Part shown: in pieces, positions 10,287 through 21,465 of the stretch
How positions within the stretch are numbered: the stretch's first letter is position 1
Layout of the letters: each line of letters opens with the position of its first letter
Assembly (NCBI GenBank): GCA_012656075.1
Contig: JAAKBF010000260.1
Span: 62,001 to 126,000, forward strand
Source: Phytophthora hibernalis
Lineage: Eukaryota > Oomycota > Peronosporomycetes > Peronosporales > Peronosporaceae
Reading direction: 5' to 3'
DNA length: 64,000 bases
The notes under the pieces: generated by a model
What the model was told of the DNA's origin: nothing
What the model saw: only the letters and a program-made list of their open reading frames with translations
Databases searched by the model: none
Made by a program: the position numbers and the translations under genes

Positions 10287-11198
10287 TCACGGCAAGTCAA
10301 GCTGCATTTCAGCGTTACTCCATATCTGCTTCAATGTTTGCTCAAGATGCTGTGCCACGTCAACGTGGCCTGCTTGGAATGCGATTCGGGTCGCATCTCG
10401 GATGCACGAGTCTCCTCTGGGGTCTTTACGGACAACCCGACCCACGCACTGCACAACTTCAAAATGTCCGTACTTGGCAGCGCTACGCAAAGTATTCGCT
10501 AGCATCCGCTCAGTCCGGTTCGCGTAGAGCCATTGTACAACCACCAAGTGGGCATTGGCCGCTGCACTGCTCATGGCGTGTTTCGTGCACCCTTCTGGTC
10601 GGTTCTCGTGTAGGAGTAGGAAGATCACAGCGTCGAAATGGACCTTTCCGGCAGCGTAATCCATCGCCTCCGTGCTGCAAGGTTCACTGCGGTTTTCATG
10701 GAGCCACCGCACCATATCTAGACGCCCACTAGTTGCTGCGTAGTTCATGGCTCGATACGTGCACCCTTCACTGCGGTTTGCATGCAGCCACTGCATAACT
10801 GGGAGGTGGCCATGTTCCGCTGCTGTGTCCATGAGGAATCGCCCACATCGACTCGAACCTTCGTGACCTTCACCCCATGAAGTACGTCCCGGGTAGAACT
10901 CGTTCAGCCATTGGAGGACGTGCACGAACCCTTGAATGACAGCAGCCGCTGCCATGTACTGACCATTGTTCCAATCCAGATCACGAGCTGCTGCGTATTC
11001 CAGTGCTCGTCTCGGGAGTCCCAACCTGCACGCACGGCCAACTTTCTTAAAAGAAAACGGGTCTAGAAATTGGTCTACAAGGGTCACGACATGAGGCAGC
11101 GATTCCACGTTGTACTTCAAGAGACTTTCACGACAGACAACTACAGCTGTCGTGAGTTCTGGGAACTGGTGTTGCATTGGGCTCACTACGAGCATCAT
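10287..11198 (-). CDS. ankyrin-repeat protein (oomycete WLHxNR type)
   Basis: This is an uninterrupted 303-residue protein. From about residue 70 it carries ankyrin-like repeats of roughly 33-37 residues with the recurrent oomycete motif (V/M)-(Q/R)-W-L-H-x-N-R-x-E-G-C-T followed by AM-YAA. Five or so repeats are recognisable. There is no signal peptide or membrane segment, so it is probably a cytoplasmic or nuclear protein-binding scaffold. Proteins of this class form large, poorly characterised families in Phytophthora and are often found in repeat-rich regions. The N-terminal 70 residues resemble the conserved leader of this family (VxSLPHVV----FLD). The partner is unknown. Confidence 0.8.
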   Translation of the reverse strand: MMLVVSPMQHQFPELTTAVVVCRESLLKYNVESLPHVVTLVDQFLDPFSFKKVGRACRLGLPRRALEYAAARDLDWNNGQYMAAAAVIQGFVHVLQWLNEFYPGRTSWGEGHEGSSRCGRFLMDTAAEHGHLPVMQWLHANRSEGCTYRAMNYAATSGRLDMVRWLHENRSEPCSTEAMDYAAGKVHFDAVIFLLLHENRPEGCTKHAMSSAAANAHLVVVQWLYANRTERMLANTLRSAAKYGHFEVVQCVGRVVRKDPRGDSCIRDATRIAFQAGHVDVAQHLEQTLKQIWSNAEMQLDLP

Positions 11199-11555
11199 CG
11201 GTCAGTAACCACGCGTAAAGATGGAGTGAGGAGAGGCTTCATCCGTTATGCAACCGATCGAAACGGTGCACCTAGAATACTTGTGGCTAGATAGATGTAC
11301 GTTGGGCGCCCTGCGACAAGAATGGTGATCGTAGGCGGTATTATTCCATTCAAACTTACAGATTGGTTCTGCACCTACATGTAGGAAGTTGTTATCATGA
11401 CTAATGAACTTCGAAGTACACCCAAAACAATCCAGCTCGTTACAATCGTCGAGCTGTGAGTTTTGTTGTTTGAGATACGGGTGTGGGCACTTCGGAATGG
11501 TGAGCACGATGTTCCTTTAAGTCGAAATTCAAGTAAATGACGCTGCGTTGACGAT
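11199..11555. other. spacer, no gene seen
   Basis: A short frame at 11202-11507 on the minus strand has no recognisable features and no promoter. I see nothing else. Confidence 0.4.
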
Positions 11556-12505
11556 CTAATCTACTTTCTTCTTGTAGAATGCCTGATAGCGCTTAAGTAT
11601 TGGCGCGAACACATTTCGAGACCAGTTGATCTCTTGCTGATTGAACACAGTCTTCACGACTTGACTCGGCGTCAGTCCTTCCCCAGCCCATTTCACGAAT
11701 AGTGCCGTCTCCAACTTGTTCGCCATGGCCTCGGTACCTTGCGTAAACTTGGAAGCATAAAGCAATCTTGCCACGCCATTATCTCCACCGTACATCCTCG
11801 AAAACGTCTGCAGCATAGTCGTTTCCTTTCCAGGGTTCAGTCGATTGAACTCGGACATGTAGTTCAGCCATGCTGCCATGCCCCGGTGCCGAAGAGGGTA
11901 GGAATCTACGTCATCAAGCTTTAGGATTCTGAAAACGTCGTCTGTAGACTTTTCAGTTTTCAGCCAGCCTGCAACCTGTTCAGCCTGTAACTTCGTGGCC
12001 AGGTTCTCCGTTGCTTTAGAGTTTTTCGCTGACACGAGAAACTTAGCCACGGCTGCCTCTCCTCCATAGTGGGCCGAAAGTACATCAACCATCGAAACTT
12101 GGTTGTTGGGGTTCTTCTTGTTGTACATGGAAATGTACTTGGCCAAAACGTTCAGCTTCGGGTTCGTCAGCACGTCATTTATCGTGTCGTCGATCTTCAG
12201 GAGTTTGAAAACTTGAGGTGCAGACTTTCTCGTAGTTAGCCACAATTTGAGCTTCGTGCTCTCCTTGAACTTTGACGTCTTCGACGAAATCGCGCCAGCC
12301 AGACCGGAGACGGTGACCGCTCTTTCTTCGCCATCTTCATCGTACACCTTGTCGGCCCTCAGTAATCTCTTCAGGGAAACTGGTTAGCGTTCAGCACATG
12401 AGTCACAGTTTGCGCGTTTTGTGCTGTCGTCTTTGATGTTGTTGACGCGGAGGCGAAATTGACGCATACGGCGAGGACCAAAACCACGATCCAGTGCAGA
12501 CGCAT
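11556..12505 (-). pseudogene. RxLR-EER effector, family C copy 1 (one frameshift)
   Basis: The ATG at 12505 starts a signal peptide (MRLHWIVVLVLAVCVNFASA). RLLR and a GEER motif follow in a second phase, which then runs uninterrupted from 12347 to the stop at 11556. The phase change is at the G run 12374-12376 and equals one missing base; with it, the length fits a protein of about 316 residues. The C-terminal part has two to three WY modules (LWLTTRKSAPQVFKLL, AGWLKTEKSTDDVF) and ends in a QAFYKKK helix. Paralogues lie at 42568-43505 and 58053-59011. This may be a functional effector if the break is an assembly error; otherwise it is a recent pseudogene. Confidence 0.85.
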
Positions 12506-12539
12506 GGTGGGGTTGGGTGGTGTGAATTGCGCGTTGTGG

Positions 12540-12560
12540 GGCGAATTGTCAACTGAAGTC
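12540..12560 (-). promoter_or_regulatory. core promoter of family C copy 1
   Basis: The minus strand reads CTTCAGTTGACAATTCGCC, matching the position and sequence pattern of the Inr/FPR element found upstream of the other two family C genes, about 35 bp before the ATG. Confidence 0.5.
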
Positions 12561-13400
12561 TAGAAAATATAAGACTTTCCGGTACTGTACATGTATTTGC
12601 CAGCAAAGGAGCATCATCACGGTACAACGCGGGTCGACTCCCAGTGCGACTCGCACTGTATGTTGTATCACCGGAAGGTGAGGGAATCCCAAATCCCTAG
12701 CGAAAATGCTGTGTACGGCCGACGAATGCCTGTCGATTCGATCTGATGAACCGAGACACCCTTCTATGACTTTCCATAATTCCGGCCGTTCAATATTGTG
12801 GTTCGAAGGACAAGTTGAACACCAAATCGAGATTACCTCTCAACATTTAAATTTTCGAGTCTTACTCGCCTTGTGGATTTCTTTCGGCAGCGTTCTTGAA
12901 AAGATCGTAGGCTATGCTGCAGAACTATTTTCGCGTCTCAGCTGGGGTCTCAGCAGGATAGTTGACCACAACGGGGTGTATTCGTCGTCCCCTGTTTTCA
13001 ACGCCTCAAAATTTGAACACAACTAGAAAAAAATGACTCGTATGAATCATGGATCTCGGTAAGCTACGCGAGTGAAGTTTGGGTAACGTTAGTGAGCACA
13101 GGACGAGTGAGATTTTTAGTGTCCAAGCAACACGCGCTTGCCCTTCGATAGTATTTCGTCCCACAGATTCACAGAAAAACCGATACACTTGATGCACAAC
13201 GAACACAACCCGGTGAGCCAGCGGCGTGGGTTTCTTGACCGCAGCACAACTGTCCCCCGCCATGAATCATCCAACGAAAGGTGCAGTGGCGTACGATATC
13301 GAAATTCTACGTAGCCCGCCAGTATCAGATAAGACTCCCATGAAGAAGTTTTTATCGTTTGAAAGTTCAAGCGGCGGACACTTACATAGGTAATCTTTCC
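12561..13400. other. spacer, no firm gene
   Basis: Frames at 12706-13026 (plus) and 13006-13370 (minus) are open but unrecognised. No promoter, paralogue or domain supports them. Confidence 0.4.
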
Positions 13401-13413
13401 GGTCCAGTTTCAC

Positions 13414-13994
13414 TCAGGGATCCGATACAAATTGTGTTACAATAGCTGCAGCAACACCACAAGTTGTTTGAAGTAGGTCGTTCCGAAAGAGATTTATACA
13501 GTGAAAACATCGTGTGATATCCACATTGGCACGAAATACCCTTGGAGATGGATGTTTGGAGGATGATGTTCTCCAGTAACTTCCAACGTCGAGGCTGGAA
13601 TTCCGCATCACCTCGAGTGTATCGATGATGCCTACAGCCTCGAACAATGCCTTTTGCTCCGATAGCTAGCGAATGGAGGACGTGACTTGCAATTGCAGCG
13701 AGCAGCTCAAATATCCGAGGAACTTGGTCATCACCTTTATTTTTCCGTGAAAATGTTCCGAGCATTACCAGAGGCCGAGAAGTTCTCTCGAATGATGAAG
13801 AATTGCTGCCTTAACTGATACTTCGAAGTATTTGACAAGCTCCAAGAACTTGTTGCAATCACAAGCGTGTGGAAAGTGGAAGAAGAAGAGGTGGTTGTTC
13901 GTGAATAATTCTTCACACGGTCAAGCGAATTCTTGGTTGTGTCGCCTTCGTTAGTGGTAGACCTGGTGCTCTGCCGAGGTTTTCCGCGGCACAT
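13414..13994 (-). pseudogene. degenerate gene remnant, unrecognised
   Basis: Minus-strand frames 13994-13737 and 13647-13414, with linking pieces in other phases, read like one decayed protein. Pieces such as KFLELVKYFEVSVKAAILH and ALFEAVGIIDTLEVMRNSS are amphipathic and helix-rich, reminiscent of an armadillo-type or helical repeat. There are several phase changes and stops. I cannot name a family with confidence. Confidence 0.3.
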
Positions 13995-14585
13995 TACTAC
14001 GCAACCCTGTTGTTGTTATTACCTGATCAATTCGAGCCACCGATGCCTCCACCGGCGGCTGCGGTGGTTTATTTCATTTTTTACTTGAAAAGCGTCGATG
14101 CAGCTTGGTCTGGGTTCTTGACCCCGAGTTTATACTCCATGAGCTTTCACCAAAGCGGTTGGAACCCACTTCCATTAATCCCTGAACGAGGAATTTCACT
14201 TGCTTTCACCTCAACTGGAAGCTGGCAGCCCCGCGTTGGAGAGACACTCGGTCCAGTTTGCTCCAGCATGGACGATGCTCGACTAACCCAAGCATGTCCA
14301 AGCCAAGTTGCAATCTCCTTAAACACGATCTTCTGTGAAATCGAAAGTCACAGTAAAGTCCGACGACGAACCTCTCTTCTTCATGTCAATTGTCTGCTCT
14401 CTCTTCTCCTGCTGCAAATGGGTCTCCTGCCCAGAACGGGTCTTCTGCTCCAAAGTGGAGCATGAATCCGTAGGTTTCCTCAAAGTTTCGACTGACGAAA
14501 GTACTTCTGCCTTATGAACTCTTGGTTCACTGAAAGTATCGAAAACAATCAAGCAGTCAAGCGCTACCATCGCTTGCAGGACCAG

Positions 14586-15170
14586 CTAACGCTGGTAATT
14601 CTTGCGATACTTCCTAAAGACCAGCCTTTCCGAGTTATCTGACCTGTTCCCTACACATCAACCACTTGTGGGCGTTTCTTGGGTCCGTTTTCGCAATCAG
14701 CCAATTGTTCAGCTGCTCACCCTGCAACTTCGTGGTAAGACTTTTCGTATCAGGCCACCCTTCGCATCAATGATTATGTCTCTGTAGTACGCTGAAATCA
14801 TGGACTTTGTATTTCCGGGGTTCTTCACAATCAAATCGTTTACGTACTTGATCCAGGTTCTGAACATTGCGAATAGCTTCTCTGAGATGTTTTGCATCAG
14901 CAGCCCCAAAATATCGTAACGCTACAAAGTCTTTTCGGTGACAGTCGACGAAGTCAACAGGTTTTTACCTTCTTTAAATTCGAGACAGATATGCCGGTCC
15001 TCTCTTCTTCATCGCCCCTCTCCCTTTTGCTAAACCTCAGCAGCCTCTGCGGGAAAACCGGTTGTGCTTCTCAGTGACCAACCAACTATTTCCAAGTTTC
15101 TTGTTGTGGTACTGGCATCCAGGAGTGCAACCAGGGCTGCAAATACCAGCAGGACGTAGTAAAGACACAT
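14586..15170 (-). pseudogene. RxLR effector, family A copy 1, internally deleted
   Basis: This is the counterpart of the gene at 39580-40786, from the stop at 14586 back to the ATG at 15170. A signal peptide (MCLYYVLLVFAALVALLDA) is present, then RLLR and EEER motifs in another phase. After about 75 residues the sequence jumps straight to the last WY module (FRTWIKYVNDLIVKNPG), so about 620 bp coding for the middle modules are missing relative to the paralogue. At least two frameshifts add to this. Both homologous flanks and the position next to a family B gene show that it belongs to a duplicated two-gene block. Confidence 0.8.
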
Positions 15171-16009
15171 ATCTTTTACAATTCGAAAACCGTTTGGGGC
15201 ATGTGAACTACCGTAGAAGTCGCGTTTTGAAGTGACGCAGGGTAGAAAAGCAATTTACGAATCCCGGATATGAATTCGATATCCAAACAATCGCAATCTC
15301 TTGACGTACCTACTGGCAGTAGGCTACTGCTACATGTTGAGACCATAATAGAAGACGAATTTAGAGTGAAGACGCAACGGACAAATGTCAGATTTGAATA
15401 CGATTCCAAACAAGCTTAATCTTTTGTCGTACCTACTTGTACAGGTACGTCAATCTGTACTGCTGTTCTTGTCGTATTAGGCACTTCGCCATTGAAATTG
15501 TGCCATAAACGGCAAAGTGAAGGAGGCTGGGTTTCTATGATATGACAGTGTCTACTTGCCCTACAGGGGCAACATGCTAATAGGAGGAGGGTAACGTCCA
15601 AATCCGAAAAGACCAACGGAGGTGGGAGCGAACCCAGCATTGAACCCGATATCTCCTACTACTTCGTAATACATGTACTGCCTTTTGTGAGACAAAGCCT
15701 GGAAGTCATTCACCTTCCTCCTTCCAAGCTCAATATGTTTCTGTCTTCCCAAACATAGTCTACCAGCACTTTCTTCAAGGTTTCGATGAGCTAGCCGAGA
15801 GCCGTGCTCGTGGGGCCCAAAACAACAAAAAAATCGTTGATACGTATTGAAGCCAAGGTATGTTCTTAAAATTCAATCCTTCAGTGTTGTTTGAGGCTAG
15901 CCATGTGGTTATTATCTGCTCATACAAAAACAACACGAGTGGTTGCTCGACAACGGATTTTCATGCGACGTGCATTTAGGGTCGGTATTCGAGCAACTGC
16001 GTGGACGAC
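15171..16009. other. intergenic part of the duplicated effector block
   Basis: Patches up to about 15570 resemble 40800-41200, upstream of the family A paralogue. No gene is seen. The rest is spacer between family A and family B. Confidence 0.55.
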
Positions 16010-17814
16010 TTAGGTCGTGATCTCTCTCAGATGGAACTTGTGGTAGTCCTGCATGTACGTCTTCCAAAATTTCCAGTTCGCATCGTTCTTTTGCTTCACG
16101 TTTAGAAGTTTGGCAACATCGATCGGTTGTTTTTTTGCGAAGATGAACTGCTTGAACATCTCAGTCTCCAACTTGTTCCCATGAACTGCTTGAACATCTC
16201 AGTCTCCAACTTGTTCCCAAGTTCCTTCATCTTCGGGTTCTTTTGTGCCGCTTTGACCACCTTTAGCAGATCTTCATCCTTGTAGGCCGTCGCCAACATA
16301 GTCCGTGGGATATTCTTACCGGGGAAAGCCATGTGGAAATCGTCCATGAACTTCATCCAATACGCAAACATCGGGCTTTCAAACAGCTTTGAAGGCCTTA
16401 CTCGGTCAAGTTTGAGTGCTTTAAACGCTTCATCCGGAGAACCCATCCAGTCCTTGAAGAGTACCCCTCCATGCGTTTTCCAGCGCTATGCGCACCCGGC
16501 ATTTTTCCACTGCAAGGATCATTTTAGCGACATCGAAGGCGTTATAGTGTGCCCTTAGAATCCAATTTGTTGTCATCTTGATGTTGGGTTTCTTGGCGTG
16601 ATAGGTATCCGTGAACTTTGTAAACGTGTTGAAAAGCGGACTAGAAAGAAGGTTTTTGCCAGCATTCTCCAGACCTAACGTTGTGAAGATGTCGTCCGGA
16701 CTCTTCCGGCCGCTAATCCAGAGTTTGTACAGCGCGTCTTCCAAGTTTGCGGCGATGTTAGACGTACTGGATACGGTTTTCCATGCTTCAAGTAACTTGA
16801 CTACACCAATATCCCCATAGTGAGTCGCTAGCGTCGCTATCAATGTGGTTTCTTGATCAGGGTTCCGCTTGTTGTAAATGTTCATGTACTTGGTAAAGGT
16901 GTTCAAAACAGGACTTTCAAGAAGCTTGTCACCAGCTTTGCTCAGTCCCAAGATCGCGAAAACATCACCCGGTACTGTTTTTCTGGTCATCCACCGCTCG
17001 AATTGCTCGGCTTGAACGGTTTTAGCGATGGCGGAGGAACTTTTGGCCTTTAAGGCAGCTTCAACTACCCGAGATAGACCGAGTTCACCGTATTGCGATG
17101 CCAATTTCGCGAAGATACTTGTCTTTTGATCCGGATGGGCCGTGTTAAAAATCTTCAGGTACGTAGTCCAAGACGTGAAGGCTGGGTTACTTAGGATGTC
17201 GTCCCCTGCCTTGTTAAGTTTTAGAAGTTTGAAAACATCGTCAGCGGTTTTTCCGCCAGCCAGCCATGTCTGCATTTGCGCAGCCTCTAACTTGGTGGCC
17301 ACTGCCCTCGTTCCCGCGATCTTCTTTGCAGCGTCCAGAATTTTTGCGATCGCTTCGTCGCCATAGTGTGTAGTCAGTGTAGCGATCGCTGACGTTGACT
17401 TGCCAGGATTCTTGGCAGTGAAATCATCCACATACGTGAGCCACGTCGTGAACTGTGGGTTGTCGAGTAGTTTATCTCCAGCAGCTTTAGTGAGCTGCAT
17501 ACGAATGAAAGCGTCGTCGATGGATTTCCGCTGTTCAGCCAGGTCTGGAGTTTCTCCGAAGTGGCTGGCGAAACCAACGCTTTAGCCTTTTCAATAATGG
17601 AGCCAGGAAGCTTCACTCTCTCTTCGTCGTCATCGTCTTCGTGAAAGTGGAGAAATCCACTGGTGTTGAATTGGCTGGGGTTTGCGGTGAGTGAACGTGC
17701 CAAAATATGGGAGCCCGGATGAATAATCTTCGAATCCTTCAACAATGCGGCCGTATTTATACTTACCAGCAGTGCGGCAGCTACGTGTAGAAGTCCAATG
17801 CAGCTCAGACGCAT
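16010..17814 (-). pseudogene. long WY-module effector, family B, EER only
   Basis: The start at 17814 gives a signal peptide (MRLSCIGLLHVAAALLVSI). No canonical RxLR follows, but a DDDDEER motif is present at about residue 65. Then come about six tandem WY modules (TWL-GGKTADDVFKLLKLN, RWMTRKTVPGDVF, LWISGRKSPDDIF, DWMGSPDEAFKALKLD), ending near a KTYMQDYHKFHL helix and the stop at 16010. There are three breaks: a T run at 17525-17527 (one base missing), a phase change near 16450, and a 38-bp tandem duplication at 16143-16218. The first resembles an assembly error; the duplication looks real. The full span would code for roughly 600 residues, large for an RxLR-type effector. A C-terminal fragment of a second copy lies at 41702-41950. 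Confidence 0.85.
16143..16218. repeat. 38-bp exact tandem duplication inside an effector gene
   Basis: Positions 16143-16180 and 16181-16218 are identical. The unit lies in the last WY module of the family B gene; 38 is not a multiple of three, so it shifts the frame. The homologous fragment at 41702-41950 has only one copy, showing that the duplication is derived. Confidence 0.95.
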
Positions 17815-18356
17815 CGTTATCCTTGAGGGCACTGGTGGAAATTTTGACAAGTGATTAAGATGCTGAGCAATAATAGCACGACCATTACAACTGCAAAACC
17901 TGGAGTTTTGGTTGCTTTCTAGCCAGCAGATTCTAAATGTTTACGGCTAGGTATAAGCTTAGAATTGAGATTACCAATTAGTCCCGAACAACTGAACATA
18001 CACCGAAAATTTGCCTCATTTTCGGTGTAATATCCAGATTTTGGTGTAAACTTGGTAGGCTTCATTTGATGGGTTAGGGTAAATGGGAGGTGGTATTTAG
18101 ATCGTTTGAATTCGCGAGACCTCGCTAAGGCGCTTTCTTTCGCATGCACTGACAGTTCAGAGGTTTCTAACGAGACCGCCCATGCCTCAATCGTCTCGTT
18201 TTGGCTTACCTAGAGCTTTTGATCCTCTCGAGACTTCACTTTCAGGATTTGAATGTCGTGAAATCCGTCCTCGAAATGAAGCAATCATTCGGTATCACTT
18301 TCTGTAACAGCAACACGATCCCTGGCAATGTATTATACGTAGTATATTATTAAATA
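17815..18356. other. spacer, no gene seen
   Basis: No supported gene. The right end holds the TA target dinucleotide (18355-18356) of the mariner-like element. Confidence 0.5.
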
Positions 18357-20440
18357 CTTTTCTGTCCGGCCAATTTATACGAGTTTGGGTTTTTGTTTGC
18401 CACACAAAATGTTACATGAACTTTATTGGTCAAAATTTGACTCATCTAAATGACTGGCAGCGGGTCAGTAATTTGGCACCGCCATCAGCTCATTTGAGCT
18501 TCCTGCATCCAGAGCCCCCGATCAGCATGCCAAGGACCCCAACGACGAAGGACCTCCCTCCGCACAAGCGCGTCGCAGTCGCTCTTTTCCTGTCTAACCT
18601 ATGTGTAAACGGGCACCTCCGGTATGGCAGCAAGAAACTCGCCATGCACACCTTCACCATGAGCCGCAGCACCATCGACAGCATCTGGAAACTCAGGAGT
18701 TGCCCCAAGGCTCTGACAGCACCACGGCAGCCTTACCCAAAGCGTTCTCGCCGTTTCACCGTCGCTGAACTCGGTCATATTGTGTCCGCAGTGCCCCTCT
18801 GCAAGCGGCAAACCATCCGAGCGTTGGCTGAGGCTACAAACATTCCTCGATCGACTCTACACGACTACCTCAAAGTCAAGTCTCTTCGGCGGGTCATCTC
18901 ACGTGTGAAGCCCACGCTGTCAAGCGATCACAAGAACCAGAGGCTGTCGTTCGCTCTTAGCCACGTGCAGCGACCCATCGGTACGTATTTCACTATGATT
19001 ATAAGTTGTAATGTCTTACTTTATAAGTTAATGTTTTTAATATCTTAAATTTGTTTATGCTTCGTGTTGTAGGAGCACGTTCGTACCGTTTTGACGATAT
19101 GTATGACGTTGTCTACATTGATGAGAAATGGTTCAACATGTACAAGGCGTCAAACCGCTACTACCTTGCGTCTGATGAAAATTTACCGTATCGCTCGTGC
19201 CCAAATAAGCGGTATATCAGTAAAGTAATGTTTTTGGCTGCAGTTGCTCGCCCACGCTACGATTTTGGTCGAAAGCGTTATTTTGACGGCAAAATTGGCA
19301 TCTGGCCAATTGTAGAGCATACAGTGGCACTCCGAATCTCCGTCAACAGACCTGCTGGCACATCGATCACGAAGAGTATTTCGATGACGCGGTGCGTATA
19401 TGTGGACTTGCTAAAGAGCAAAGTGTTTCCTGCAATTCGCAGTGAATGGCCTGGTAAGATGAAACTGAAGTTTATTAATTAGTTTTTAATCACTGCTGAC
19501 TCACATTCTTTGTCAATTGTATATAGGGAGGAAGACAAATGTCATTCGTGTTCAGCAAGACAATGGCGGACCGCACGTGAGCGAAGACCATGGAGAAGTT
19601 GTGGCGGCGGGAAAAGAACGGGGTTGGAACATTCAGATGGAGTGCCAGCCACCACGCTCTCCTGACTGTAACATCCTGGATTTAGGGTTCTTCCACGCTA
19701 TACAGTCGCTGCAGTACAAGAACCCGTCCAACGACGTAGATAAGCTGATCGAAGCTGTGGAAACAGCATTTTGCGAGATAAAGCATACTACATTAGATAA
19801 GTGCTTCCTGTCACTACAAAAGGTCATGGAATGCATTATCACCCACGAGGGAGGGAATGACTTCAAGCTTCCGCGTGTGGATAAAAGTGCTTACAGTAAT
19901 GGTGCGTCGGTAACTTCACTGCCACTTGAAGTGGAGACATACCATGCTGGAATTAGCGCGCTGACACAGCAAATTCTAAACCAATAATAATGAATTAAAT
20001 GCTTCATAAACCCCTGGATAACTTGTACCTGATTATGATTGGATGAAAAAAAGCTTAGGTTAGGGGAGAATAGCTATCTTGATCATAACATCGAATAAAA
20101 CCTCGTTTGTAATACTGCAATTCTTCAGACAGGCGGGAGGCTTCATAGATTGAGCTATTACGAGGATAATCACAAAACGCTGACGATGCTGTAGCAATTT
20201 TTTGATCTAATATCGCTAATTTACAGCCGGATTACGAAAAAAGGCTATTATGTCTTCAAACCCAGCTCACATTTGCGGAGTTATTTATCATGTCGATTGA
20301 GTTAACTGACAAACAAAAATACCAAAACGAACCTCGCGATCTGCTCTTTCATGTAAGCTACTTCCTCGCGTATAACTAGAAAAATTGACTGAGTGAGAGG
20401 CGGAGAGTCCAAATTCATATAAATTGGCCGGACAGAGAAG
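18357..20440 (+). mobile_element. mariner-like element, complete, with TIRs and TA duplication
   Basis: The left end 18357-18389 and right end 20409-20440 are inverted copies of about 32 bp sharing CTGTCCGGCCAATTTATA, with a few mismatches outside that core. Both are flanked by TA (18355-18356 and 20441-20442), the hallmark target duplication of Tc1/mariner elements. The 2.1-kb interior holds one transposase gene with two introns. No stop or frameshift is seen in the exons, so this is potentially an autonomous, recently active copy. Confidence 0.92.
18527..19987 (+). CDS. mariner-like transposase (DD39D), two introns
   Basis: Exon 1 runs 18527-18980, exon 2 19073-19453 and exon 3 19527-19987. 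The introns are 18981-19072 (GTACGT...TGTAG) and 19454-19526 (GTAAGA...TATAG), and both join codons in phase. The N-terminal part carries helix-turn-helix DNA-binding segments (RQTIRALAEATNIPRSTLHDYL). The catalytic triad is visible: D in YIDEKWF, D in VQQDNGGPH, and D in SPDCNILDLGFF, with 39 residues between the second and third. This spacing matches the plant/stramenopile mariner-like type. The start at 18527 (MPRTP) was preferred, although an in-frame ATG exists at 18416. The total is about 430 residues, normal for the family. Confidence 0.9.
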
Positions 20441-21465
20441 TATTATTTACAACAGTAAATATTTTAAAGTTAAAAATATATTCACATGCATCTACCACGT
20501 TTATCCACTGTTTGCGTGAAGATGAACCAGCGATATCAATACGTACCCTACCGGACTCCGGCCCTTCAGACCTCAGAACTGGAGTCTGGCAATTCTCCTG
20601 TGGGGAGGATTCGAAGAACGGGTTTAAGCTCAATTGTGTACATGTATCATGTTATATTAAAGCTCTGGCAGACCTTGTGTATTCCTAATAATAATATGTA
20701 ATGCCTACACCTCATCAACCCGAAACATTGTATACGCAGACCTCAACATATCCGGTTTCGATAACGTTTGCTCACATTTTGGGGTTCGTTTTGCTAGTAA
20801 TCGCTACACGTCGTGGCGACGGCCTCTTTTTAGAATTTAAGCCCACAACTGGATTACTTAGCGTAAACATTCGAACCCCGAAAAAGGGGCTGTCAGAATG
20901 AGAGATTGATACGGTGGTAAAATCGAATAGTATTATGAAACATATATGAATCAAATATCAATACATATAATTTGAAATTAACATAATTTTACAAATGTAG
21001 TATCCATTAATATTTTATTAGTACTATTATAAAACTATTATTTTTATAAAACTTACGAGAGCTTGATGGATATGTTAATTAAACAACAATCTCAGTGAAT
21101 GGAAGCTTGGGCCTAGCAAATGCTCTTTTATGCAAGTTGCTTGCTCCTTGACGCGATGGGTCCTTCATCAAACTATTTTAGATGAAATCCACCACCAACT
21201 TTTGGCGGCCCATTACTCATTGCTTTTTCTTGAAAGCTCTGTCTTTTCTCTTTTAAGTAATCTCGTTTTAAGTGTATGGCTCAAAGGCATCGCTGCGCTA
21301 CACTTAAACGAAAATCGGAAGTCCATGTAATTCGACAAACATCGAGGCTATGTTCACCCCAGGTGGCACAACATGCTTTTCACTAAAGTTAGTTCAGTCT
21401 AAAAAAAGGCGCCCTTTTTACGAGCGTTTTATGTACCAATTTTCTTGTCAGCGACGCTTGCTTTG
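20441..21465. other. AT-rich spacer, no gene seen
   Basis: Only short frames without recognisable features are present. The region from 20930 to 21060 is very AT-rich. Confidence 0.5.

Noticed and set aside
14010..14465. 151-codon plus-strand open frame
   Set aside because: Composition is not protein-like in the second half, and no domain, promoter or paralogue was found.
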